From: Roseibium aquae
Lineage (GTDB): Bacteria > Pseudomonadota > Alphaproteobacteria > Rhizobiales > Stappiaceae
DNA: 64,000 bases
NCBI RefSeq assembly: GCF_008711285.1
Contig: NZ_VXDC01000007.1
Coordinates: 273,652-337,651, forward strand
Direction of reading: 5' to 3'
Part shown: positions 46,101-53,036 of the stretch, in pieces
How positions within the stretch are numbered: the first letter of the stretch is position 1
Layout of the letters: every line of letters begins with the position of its first letter
The notes under the pieces: generated by a model
Told to the model about the DNA's origin: nothing
The model's input: only the letters and a program-made list of their open reading frames with translations
The model's database searches: none
Position numbers and translations under genes: made by a program

Positions 46101-46587
46101 CTATTCCCGGCCTCTTGTGGTGATGTCCATTATCCCCTTCGGTGTCGTCGGGGCGATTGTTGGCCATTACGTCATGGGCTTCAAACTGACCATTCTCAGT
46201 TTCATTGGGTTGTTGGGATTGGCCGGTATCCTGGTCAACAACTCGATCATTCTGGTCGCGCGTTATGATGAGCGTTTGCGCGCCGGCGAGGGTGTGCGGC
46301 AGGCGGCCATCGCGGCAAGCCGGGACCGGTTACGGGCCGTGATTCTGACATCGCTGACCACGGTCGGCGGGCTTTTGCCGCTCATGTTCGAAACCAGCCT
46401 GCAGGCCCAGTTCCTCTTGCCGATGGCGATCACCATCGTGTTCGGCCTTGGTTCGGCGACCATTCTGGTTCTCGTTCTGGTTCCGGCGCTGCTCACCATT
46501 GCCGATGACATTGCCGGCATGATCCAATTCCGGAAAGGGCGCGCGCGGCCAAGGCCGGATCCGCTGACGCCGGTCCCGGCGGAGTAA
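43192..46587 (+). CDS. RND efflux pump, inner-membrane permease
   Basis: The product is 1131 residues, somewhat longer than AcrB (1049). Twelve membrane helices surround two large periplasmic loops. The proton-relay helix 4 has GVIVDDAIVVGEH with the paired aspartates; the second half holds LVNNSIILVARYDERL. A cytoplasmic or loop insertion of about 100 residues with three hydrophobic segments (about residues 500-565) explains the extra length and is unusual. No TolC-like gene adjoins. Substrates are unknown; an HAE-type (hydrophobe) rather than metal pump is likely. Confidence 0.93.
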   Translation: MNQQRLMRGTVETIVQHPNLANLIMAIMVLFGAYGLAKLNTQFFPTITTDRITVSIPWSGASAEDVTSNILEVIEPELRFIDNLDEITSYGREGSATAVLEFVEGADMQKALSDVEQAISGITTLPQDAETPTVSASTFTDGVATIALRGPFPEEALKTFARQIRDDLLDRGIDKVELRGYRKPEYVVEIAERELRRLDLTVADVAARIAGNTVDIPAGTIDGAVERQIRAVAEDQSAASIAGVEVKALASGEKTRIADIGTVFRDYDDGDNQGFSGGSRAIEIDVLRVESTDTLKAAAILEAYLEEIEPQLPPTLEILRYDVSANLVEGRISLLLENGLSGLALVVAILFLFLNARIAFWVAAGIPVAMMATLGIMWLLGESINMISLFALIMMLGVIVDDAIVVGEHTATRQSMGDDPQEAAVNGARTMLAPIIAASATTIAAFLPILLIGDVIGQIMGTLPVVVVAVVIASLIECFFILPGHLAHAMGKKPAWNWWRVVVLAGAPALFLSGLASQPDLAVPPVLDPLALTLRALADRVGLIGFEMLVIAACFLAALALEGVFQAMRRKRAGTVWEDQPSRFRRGFDAGFGWIRDYPFHGLVRLSVNWRYVTFALAIASLILAVGLVRGGRVGFTFFPSPEAENLSASIFFHAGIPEDQAIAGITLIEQALKQAERRLAGEDGAPLVVATYATLGQAGNNRGDNVANINVQLSQSEQRTVRTPDIVRAWRAAVPEIPGISRVAIAERRGGPPGRDLDIRLSGAPLQDLKAAAQELQAELSAFPGTSGVTDDLPYGKPELLLELTPRGRALGFTVESAARQVRDAFQGNIARRFAEGDEEVSVRVRQAMEAGGTGALRDLSIRTPNGEFVPLTEVVNLRDAQGFSVILRRDGKTVVTVVADVDSTVTSSNEIVADLSAGFLPRLAEKYGLSYSFSGKAEEQANAFSDLLTGVLMAVAGIYIILAAIFASYSRPLVVMSIIPFGVVGAIVGHYVMGFKLTILSFIGLLGLAGILVNNSIILVARYDERLRAGEGVRQAAIAASRDRLRAVILTSLTTVGGLLPLMFETSLQAQFLLPMAITIVFGLGSATILVLVLVPALLTIADDIAGMIQFRKGRARPRPDPLTPVPAE

Positions 46588-46675
46588 GCGGCCGACGCCC
46601 AGCTGTTGAAAAATCGGCCCCGTGGAAACCGGGTGGGCGTTCCGACGCGCGGCCGCAACGGGCGCGGGCGGCAGC

Positions 46676-47323
46676 CTATCCGGCGTGTTGGGCGGCGAAC
46701 GCGAAGATGTGATCGGCAGCCTCGGCCAGATTGCCATCCAAGGTCGCCGGGGACTTCCCGCGCGGGGCGAAATCGTGGTTGCCGTCTTCGAGATAGCGGA
46801 GGGAGACACTGGACGGGAGCGTGACGGTCTCAAGCTCACTCCGGGAGCCGAAGGCATCGCGGTCGCCCTGGAGAACCAGAACCGGCCGTTTTGCCTCTTC
46901 GAGCGGCTGGAGGCGCCAGGGCGCGTCGGGCCGTCCGGTCGGATGAAACGGGTATCCCAGACAACAGATCCCCTTGACCCGGCCCGGAAGCGAACTCCCC
47001 CCGCCCAGCATGGCGGCGATCCGTCCGCCCATCGACTTGCCGCCGATCAGCAAAGGGCCTTCTGCCTCCTTCAGAAGGGATTGAAGCGCCGTCTGATACT
47101 CACCGATAAGGGTTTCAGCCTTGGGCGCAGGGCGCCTTTTGCCATCGGTCCGCCGCATGGCCATGTAGGAAAACTCGAACCGGGCAACGGCCACGCCGCG
47201 TTCGGCAAGGGCGGCGGCGATTTTCGTCATGAATGGGGAATCCATTGGGGCTCCCGCACCATGGGCAAGCAAGAGCGTTGCGATCGGGGCGGCGGCGGGG
47301 CGGCTCCAAAGCGGTAGGGGCAT
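46676..47323 (-). CDS. Alpha/beta hydrolase (KANL3/Tex30-like)
   Basis: The product is 215 residues with a compact alpha/beta hydrolase core: oxyanion-loop LLAHGAGAPMDSPFM, nucleophile elbow GGKSMGGRIAAM (Ser), PVLVLQGDRDAFG (Asp) and YLEDGNHDFAP (His). The HGAG start and small size fit the KANL3/Tex30 group of unknown substrate. It converges with the RND operon and diverges from the sterol-desaturase-like gene. Confidence 0.9.
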   Translation of the reverse strand: MPLPLWSRPAAAPIATLLLAHGAGAPMDSPFMTKIAAALAERGVAVARFEFSYMAMRRTDGKRRPAPKAETLIGEYQTALQSLLKEAEGPLLIGGKSMGGRIAAMLGGGSSLPGRVKGICCLGYPFHPTGRPDAPWRLQPLEEAKRPVLVLQGDRDAFGSRSELETVTLPSSVSLRYLEDGNHDFAPRGKSPATLDGNLAEAADHIFAFAAQHAG

Positions 47324-47378
47324 GGTGCGGTCATCCGTCAGATGGAAAGTGGCGCAAAGAAAAGCGATAATCTTGACG

Positions 47379-47444
47379 TTAGAGTATCTCCTGACGAACT
47401 TGACTCGCTCCGCGATCGTTCGAATTCAGGAGAGGATCCTCTAA
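47379..47444. repeat. Imperfect inverted repeat in the 244-base divergent region
   Basis: TTAGAGTATCTCCTGA (47379-47394) pairs with TCAGGAGAGGATCCTCTAA (47426-47444) through a 6-bp and an 8-bp segment with an internal bulge. The right arm contains the 12-bp palindrome AGAGGATCCTCT. It resembles a dispersed intergenic repeat more than an operator. Confidence 0.45.
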
Positions 47445-47567
47445 CGCGTTATAAGCGAGGGTGATTTTTCCAGGCCAGATCGGAGCGTGCCGCTTCAGCC
47501 TGACCGAGAATTGCTCTAGCGCGGCGGTGGTCCGCGCGCAAAGGGAAAACGCCGAAACGAGGGGAAT

Positions 47568-48389
47568 ATGCTGGACAGTCTCGACCCGAACACACTGCGT
47601 CTCGGTTTCTTCGCGGGGATCTTCGCCATCATGGCGTTGATCGAGGTGTTGCTCCCCAAGCGCGACCTTTCGGTCGCCCGGGCGTCGCGCTGGCCGACCA
47701 ACTGGGGCATCGTGATACTTGACGCCGCGCTCGTCCGGCTGCTGTTTCCGATCGGCGGCATCGGCCTTGCCGCCCTCGCGGTTGAGCGCGGATGGGGACT
47801 GCTGCCCATGTTGGGCTGGCAAGGCGGGCTGCTGGCCGGTGTGTTCGCGTTTCTGGTGCTGGATTTCGCGGTCTGGTTCCAGCATTGGGCCGCCCACAAG
47901 ATACCGGTCTTGTGGCGGATCCATCGCGTTCACCACGCCGATGGGGATGTGGATGTCACCACCGCCCTGCGGTTCCATCCCATCGAGATCCTGCTGTCCT
48001 TCTTGTGGAAGGCCGCTTTTATCCTTGCCTTGGGCGGCCCGGTTTGGGCGGTCATCGCCTTCGAAATCGTGTTGAACGGGGCAGCCATGTTCAATCATGC
48101 CAATGTGGCCTTGCCGAAATGGCTCGACAGGGGATTGCGCTGGCTGATCGTGACCCCGGACATGCACAGGGTCCATCACTCAGCCCGGGTCAGCGAAACG
48201 GACTCCAATTATGGCTTCAACCTGTCGATCTGGGATCGGATGTTCCGCACCTACACCGATCAGCCGCTGGGCGGTCATCGCGGCATGACAATCGGGCTGG
48301 ATGCGGAAAGCGCCGATGGCGCGCGCAAGTTCGGATGGAGCCTTGCCTATCCGTTTCACCCGCTTAAACCGAAGAACCTCGATCAATAG
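47568..48389 (+). CDS. Sterol desaturase/fatty acid hydroxylase family membrane protein
   Basis: The product is 273 residues with four to five membrane helices and the three histidine boxes of the diiron family: QHWAAHK, HRVHHADGDVD, and HRVHHSARVSE with the intervening HANVALP. Members introduce hydroxyl groups or double bonds in sterols, carotenoids or fatty acids; no pathway partner is beside it. The start is preceded by GAGGGGAAT. It overlaps the next gene tail-to-tail by 7 bases. Confidence 0.92.
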   Translation: MLDSLDPNTLRLGFFAGIFAIMALIEVLLPKRDLSVARASRWPTNWGIVILDAALVRLLFPIGGIGLAALAVERGWGLLPMLGWQGGLLAGVFAFLVLDFAVWFQHWAAHKIPVLWRIHRVHHADGDVDVTTALRFHPIEILLSFLWKAAFILALGGPVWAVIAFEIVLNGAAMFNHANVALPKWLDRGLRWLIVTPDMHRVHHSARVSETDSNYGFNLSIWDRMFRTYTDQPLGGHRGMTIGLDAESADGARKFGWSLAYPFHPLKPKNLDQ

Positions 48390-49261
48390 AAACTCAACGG
48401 GAAGTATCTGAGATAGAGTTCCCTGTAAGTCCCGGACTGATGAACCTGGCGCAGGGCGAAGTTCAGCGCCTCAAGCTTCTCCTCGTCCTCCTTGCGCACG
48501 GCGATGGAAAGCCCTTCCGAGAAATAGCCCGGTTCCAGCCATGGCCCGCCGGCGAACTCGCAGCAATCCTGCGAGGTGTCGCCCCGGAGCCAAAAGGACA
48601 GGGACAGGCCGTCGCCGAAATAAGCGTCCGCTGATCCGTCCCGGACCGCATTGCGCGCGTCGATGGTGGTCTCGTGGCCCACGATCACGGCCTGCGGGAA
48701 AAAGCGCCGGGCGAAAAGATCGTGCCGCGTGCCGTTTGCAACCGCAATCCGGAGACCATTCAAGTTTCCTTCGTCAAAGCCTGCGGCATCGCCTTGGCGC
48801 ACAACGAACCGGGCCGGCAGTTTCAAGTAGTCGTCTGTGAAGGCAAGGTCTTCAGCAAGAGCGGGATCGCGGGCGAGGCCGGAGATGATCGCGTTGCCTT
48901 CGTCTTCGCGCAGCGCCGGGAGCAAATCCTCGAAAGAGCGGATCCGCAGGGCGCAGGAGCTGTTGAGCTGCTGGCACATGGCACGCGCCAGATCGACGTT
49001 GAAACCGGTCAGGCGCCCGTCCAGGTCCCTGAACACGAATGGCGGATGATCGTCCGTGGCCAAAAAGCGGATGGTCTCCGGAAAATTCGCCGGGCGGCTT
49101 GCTGATGTCTTCGGATCCCAAAAGTTTGGAACAGACGGGGATTGCGAGAAGGCCGGCCCTATGCCGTTTGTTGCTGCAACCATAAAATATACAACTAGTA
49201 AAAATACAACTCTTGAATGAATTCGTTTACTATGCATTAATCTGTGGAAAACCTGATTCAT
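48383..49261 (-). CDS. Periplasmic solute-binding protein, family 3 type (orphan)
   Basis: The product is 292 residues from ATG 49261 (another ATG lies at 49237). A signal peptide with a hydrophobic core (VVFLLVVYFMVAATNGIGPA) precedes the binding lobes: IRFLATDDHPPFVFRDLDGRL, GFNVDLARAMC, ALREDEGNAIISGLA, GTRHDLFARRFFP, GSADAYFGDGLSLSFWL, YFSEGLSIAVRKED. Two cysteines (C-C in QDCCEFAG) are unusual. No permease gene adjoins; it may be a sensory or accessory protein. It diverges from the glycosyltransferase. Confidence 0.86.
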   Translation of the reverse strand: MNQVFHRLMHSKRIHSRVVFLLVVYFMVAATNGIGPAFSQSPSVPNFWDPKTSASRPANFPETIRFLATDDHPPFVFRDLDGRLTGFNVDLARAMCQQLNSSCALRIRSFEDLLPALREDEGNAIISGLARDPALAEDLAFTDDYLKLPARFVVRQGDAAGFDEGNLNGLRIAVANGTRHDLFARRFFPQAVIVGHETTIDARNAVRDGSADAYFGDGLSLSFWLRGDTSQDCCEFAGGPWLEPGYFSEGLSIAVRKEDEEKLEALNFALRQVHQSGTYRELYLRYFPLSFY

Positions 49262-49319
49262 ATCGCTGTTATAGACGGTTAAGCCGGCACGAGGCCATCT
49301 CTGATTGGGGGGGAAGGGC

Positions 49320-51146
49320 ATGGAGCCTTTACCGGAAGAGTTGCGCATTTTGAGTGCGCGCGGCGTATCCAGTTCGGTTTTGCAATCGGCTTCCAAGCTT
49401 GCCATGGATCAGGCTCTTTCCGCGTCTGAGGTGCTGGTGAAAGGCGGATATGTCTCCGAAGATACCCTCTATAGCGCGTTTGCCGAGTCCTGCGGCGTCC
49501 CGTTTTTGCCGCTTGGGTCCTTTCGGCCGCGCACAATCAATGACAATCCTTTGACCTTCGGGCACCCCGCGGTCGGACCCATGCTCATGGGGCTCGACAA
49601 CGGCACCCCCGTCTATGTGATCACGCCACACTATGACCATTTTGAAGCGGTGCGAACCCTGTTGCGCCGGCACCCGGCCTTTGCCGGGCAGGTGCGGGTG
49701 ACGGCCCCGGCCGTTATGGGCCATGCGCGCGCCCTGATGAATTCGCCAGCCACGGATCTGGAAACCCGGTATCCCGATTTGTCGGCCAAGCACCGTTCGA
49801 GCCGGAATCTGATATCGAGTTTTGTCATTGGCGGACTGCTGGCATCCGCCCTTCTGCTGGCGCCACTCGGCCTGTGGCTTGTCCTCTTCGTGGCGGCCCT
49901 GAGTACCGCCTGCTTGACATCGGGACTTGTCCGGATTGCAAGCGCACGGGCCAGCCTGGGGTCTTGCGCGCGTTTTGATCTGCCGGCGGCCTACAACGAT
50001 CCGACCATAAGGTGGCCAGCCTATACGGTTCTGATCCCGCTCTACCGGGAAATGAACATCGTACCCGGTCTGGTGTATGCGGTCTCGCGGCTCGATTATC
50101 CGGCCGACCGGCTCCAGATCCTGTTTCTCCTTGAGTGTGACGACCTGGAAACGGCAGTTGCGCTTCGCCAACTTGACCTACCGGCGCATATGGAGATTGT
50201 CATTCTGCCGGACGGAGCGCCCCGAACCAAACCAAGGGCACTGTCGTATGGGCTGGTTCAGGCGCGCGGCGAATTCGTGACTGTCTTCGATGCTGAAGAC
50301 CGGCCGGATCCGGATCAACTCAAGAAAGCGGCCGCGCTCTTTTCAGAATTGCCGCCTTATTTCGCCTGTTTGCAGGCCCGGCTGGAAATCGACAATGCGG
50401 ATGACAGCTTCTTCTCGCGCCAGTTCGCGCTTGAATATGCCGGTCTCTTCGATCAGCTTCTTCCATGGTTCTTCCGGCGCGGACTCCCCTTTCCGTTAAG
50501 CGGGACGTCGAACCATTTTCGAAAGGACGCGCTGGATCATGTGGGGGGGTGGGATCGCCACAATGTGACCGAGGATGCGGATCTGGGCATCCGGCTCGCC
50601 CGCTTCCGCTACCGCACCGGCGTGTTTCCGAGCACCACCCGCGAGGAAGCTCCCGTGCGGTTCGCCAACTGGTTTGCCCAACGGGCCAGGTGGCACAAGG
50701 GCTGGCTTCAAACCATTAGCGTTCACATCCGGGATCCGCGGCTGCTGATTTCCGAACTGGGTGCGCGCGCCTGCTTGATCCTCGCCGGGTTCTATGGCGG
50801 AAGTTTCGTCCTGACCGCGCTTCATCCCGTCTTCGCCCTGCTCGTCCTCGCCTACGGGGCCGGACTGCTTGGCTTGCCCGCGCCGGAGACATGGGTGGGG
50901 GCGCTGTGTCTTTGGGTGGGCGGCATCGCGGCCGCTGTCGGATATGGCGGGGCCCTGCTGGCCGCGTGGATCGCGGCCGTCCGCACGGGGCTGCAGCCAC
51001 GCCCGGCCGACTTGATCCTGATGCCGGTCTATTGGGTTTTCGCCGGATTGGCGTTCTACCGGTCTGTCTTCGAACTCGTGCGCTCGCCGTATCATTGGAA
51101 CAAGACCGAGCATGGAGAGAGCAAGCGGCGGCAACGGGTGGCCTGA
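49320..51146 (+). CDS. Membrane glycosyltransferase family 2 with MshEN-like N-terminal domain
   Basis: The product is 608 residues from ATG 49320, behind GGGAAGGG. Residues 1-140 (SASEVLVKGGYVSEDTLYSA; FAESCGVPFLPL) match the N-terminal domain found in type II secretion/type IV pilus ATPases (MshEN). Two helices at about 165-207 lead into a GT2 catalytic domain with DAED (324-327), TEDAD (417-421) and QRARW (454-458), the motif set of processive synthases. Three or four C-terminal helices follow. A polysaccharide product is likely; which one is unknown. Confidence 0.9.
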   Translation: MEPLPEELRILSARGVSSSVLQSASKLAMDQALSASEVLVKGGYVSEDTLYSAFAESCGVPFLPLGSFRPRTINDNPLTFGHPAVGPMLMGLDNGTPVYVITPHYDHFEAVRTLLRRHPAFAGQVRVTAPAVMGHARALMNSPATDLETRYPDLSAKHRSSRNLISSFVIGGLLASALLLAPLGLWLVLFVAALSTACLTSGLVRIASARASLGSCARFDLPAAYNDPTIRWPAYTVLIPLYREMNIVPGLVYAVSRLDYPADRLQILFLLECDDLETAVALRQLDLPAHMEIVILPDGAPRTKPRALSYGLVQARGEFVTVFDAEDRPDPDQLKKAAALFSELPPYFACLQARLEIDNADDSFFSRQFALEYAGLFDQLLPWFFRRGLPFPLSGTSNHFRKDALDHVGGWDRHNVTEDADLGIRLARFRYRTGVFPSTTREEAPVRFANWFAQRARWHKGWLQTISVHIRDPRLLISELGARACLILAGFYGGSFVLTALHPVFALLVLAYGAGLLGLPAPETWVGALCLWVGGIAAAVGYGGALLAAWIAAVRTGLQPRPADLILMPVYWVFAGLAFYRSVFELVRSPYHWNKTEHGESKRRQRVA

Positions 51147-51193
51147 GACTGCGGCAACGCCGGGCACAAGGTCGGTGAGATTCGGGGAAAAAC

Positions 51194-51267
51194 TGGAGCG
51201 GGTGAAGGGAATCGAACCCTCGTCTTAAGCTTGGGAAGCTTCTGCTCTACCATTGAGCTACACCCGC
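51194..51267 (-). tRNA. tRNA-Gly (anticodon CCC)
   Basis: The reverse strand folds as a cloverleaf: acceptor GCGGGTG paired with CACCCGC, D-arm GCTC/GAGC, anticodon loop TTCCCAA (CCC at its centre), T-arm with GGTTCGATTCC, and an encoded CCA end (51194-51196). The first anticodon-stem pair is a G/A mismatch. It reads GGG codons, an infrequent glycine codon in most GC-rich alphaproteobacteria. Confidence 0.97.
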
Positions 51268-51340
51268 TTGCAGCTTACCTAATGCGGTGTCGCCCGACGG
51301 CTGTCAAGCGTTTCCAGAACATGTCAACGCGTCTTTTGAG

Positions 51341-51378
51341 CTCCCCAGAAGCTGTCCAGAAGCTCCCCAGAAGCTCCC
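51341..51378. repeat. Three tandem 11-bp repeats between tRNA-Gly and the channel gene
   Basis: CTCCCCAGAAG (51341-51351), CTGTCCAGAAG (51352-51362) and CTCCCCAGAAG (51363-51373) follow one another without gap, plus CTCCC. They lie in the 318-base region upstream of the sodium-channel gene, which otherwise has no feature that I can support. Confidence 0.7.
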
Positions 51379-51585
51379 ATTCGGACACGCGTCGCTGCGC
51401 GAAGTGAAACCGACCCGGGCGAGCGAACTGAAGGCTTGCACATTCGCCGACAAATCGCCATGTTCCGCCCGCACTTCAAGCGCTGGATCATTCAACAGGC
51501 GATCGGCTTTCGGGCGAAGGCCGTGCGCGGCTTGCCGTCCGCCCCTGGATCCGGTGCGCGGTCAACATCGAGGTCAGGTGAGCGC

Positions 51586-52377
51586 ATGCGGGAAAAGGTC
51601 AAGGCTCTGGTCACATCGCGCCGGTGGGAACAGGTTATCATCGGGTTGATCGTCGTGAACGCGGTCACTCTGGGATTGGAGACCAGCAGCCTGGTCATGG
51701 CGGCGATCGGCGACTATCTCATCGCCTTCGACCGCTTTATCCTGGGCGTGTTTGTGGTCGAGATCGTCTTGCGCATTTATGCCCATGGCCTGCGCTTCTT
51801 CAAGGATCCTTGGAGCATCTTCGATTTCACCATCGTCGCGATCTCTCTGGTCCCGGCCAGCGGTCCGCTCTCCGTGATGCGCGCGCTGCGGATCTTGCGT
51901 GTCTTGCGCCTTATCTCGGTGGTGCCGTCGCTTCGGCGTGTGATCGGTGGCCTGATGGCCGCTTTGCCGGGCATGGGGTCCATCGTGGTGCTGATGGCAC
52001 TGGTGTTCTATGTGTTCGCCGTCATGGCCACGAAGCTGTTCGGCGCTTCATTCCCCGATTGGTTCGGCGACCTTGGCAAGTCCATCTACACCCTGTTCCA
52101 GATCATGACCCTGGAAAGCTGGTCCATGGGCATCGTGCGGCCCGTGATGGAGGTTTACCCCTATTCCTGGTTGTTCTTCGTGCCGTTCATCTTGTCGACG
52201 GCCTTCACGGTGCTCAACCTGTTCATCGGGATTATCGTCTCTGCCATGCAGGAGGAGCACGAAGCCGAGGCGGACGCGGACCGGCGCGCCATCCACACGG
52301 AGGCCGAGCACATTCTGACGGAGGTGCGGGCGCTTCGGTCCGAGGTCCAGGATCTGCGGGCGCAATTGGGCAAGTAA
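51586..52377 (+). CDS. Voltage-gated sodium channel (NaChBac/NavAb type)
   Basis: The product is 263 residues from ATG 51586. It has six membrane helices: S1 about 15-33, S2 45-66, S3 76-92, S4 96-118 with gating arginines R99, R102, R105 and R108 every third residue, S5 131-152, S6 191-221. The pore loop holds TLESWSM (175-181), identical to the filter of NavAb, with the glutamate that selects sodium. The C-terminus (EEHEAEADADRRAIHTEAEH, then an RAQL coiled coil) should tetramerise. Known roles include motility, pH and osmotic responses. Confidence 0.93.
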   Translation: MREKVKALVTSRRWEQVIIGLIVVNAVTLGLETSSLVMAAIGDYLIAFDRFILGVFVVEIVLRIYAHGLRFFKDPWSIFDFTIVAISLVPASGPLSVMRALRILRVLRLISVVPSLRRVIGGLMAALPGMGSIVVLMALVFYVFAVMATKLFGASFPDWFGDLGKSIYTLFQIMTLESWSMGIVRPVMEVYPYSWLFFVPFILSTAFTVLNLFIGIIVSAMQEEHEAEADADRRAIHTEAEHILTEVRALRSEVQDLRAQLGK

Positions 52378-52438
52378 ACGGCTGGCCCGGCCGGCCGGTC
52401 GCGGCGGCCCGCCGTCAGTCAGCACAAGGGCCGGGCGC

Positions 52439-53032
52439 TCAGCGATCCGGATCCGGCCGGCCGGCACCCAGATGAGCTTGCAACAGGTCCGCTATATCCG
52501 TTTCCGGGCCTTCGACGGTCAGCCTGACGCCCTTCTCCGTATAGTCCCGGGCGCGCACGGTGAGTGCCAGTGCCGCCACGCGCCGCTCCAGCTCCGAGCT
52601 GTCGGCGAACCCCGTTTCGACCGCCGCGCTTGCCTGCCTTTGGAACGGAACCAGCGCGGCCTGTTCGATCGCGTTTTGAACGGCACCGGAATAGGCGCGC
52701 GCGAGGCCGCCGCCACCCAATTTGATGCCGCCGAAATAGCGCACGATCAACACGGCGCAATTGATCAGACCGGCGCCTTGAAGCACCTTCAACGCCGGCA
52801 TGCCGGAGGTGCCCGACGGCTCCCCGTCATCCTTCGCGCTTTCCTCGATCCGCCCGTCGTCGAGGAGCCGCCGGTGCGCGGTGACGATGTGATTGGCCTT
52901 CGGATGCGCCTTGCGAAGGGCGGTCAAGCGCTCGTCAAAGGACGCCACGGGGACGAGATGGGCCAGGAAGCGGGATTTCCGGTCTTCCAGAAACCCCTCG
53001 AACGCATGGGTGATCGTGAAAAGGCCGGTCAC
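52439..53032 (-). CDS. YigZ/IMPACT-family protein (UPF0029)
   Basis: The product is 197 residues. The N-terminal domain has the family hallmarks KSRFLAHLVPVASFDE, ANHIVTAHRRL, KDDGEPSGTSGMPALKVLQG and VRYFGGIKLGGGGLARAY. The C-terminal ferredoxin-like half (about 130-197) is more divergent. YigZ proteins are proposed to act on nucleic acids or ribosome-related proteolysis, but the role is not established. It starts 4 bases before dcd's 3' end on the same strand, so the two may be co-transcribed. Confidence 0.88.
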   Translation of the reverse strand: MTGLFTITHAFEGFLEDRKSRFLAHLVPVASFDERLTALRKAHPKANHIVTAHRRLLDDGRIEESAKDDGEPSGTSGMPALKVLQGAGLINCAVLIVRYFGGIKLGGGGLARAYSGAVQNAIEQAALVPFQRQASAAVETGFADSSELERRVAALALTVRARDYTEKGVRLTVEGPETDIADLLQAHLGAGRPDPDR

Positions 53033-53036
53033 GGTT

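Noticed and set aside
42400..46167. Long minus-strand frames (499 and 482 codons) opposite the efflux operon
   Set aside because: They are reverse-complement shadows of the adaptor and permease genes, with compositionally biased products.
51147..51330. tRNA-Gly as attachment site of a genomic island
   Set aside because: No integrase, phage gene or direct repeat of the tRNA 3' end was seen around it.
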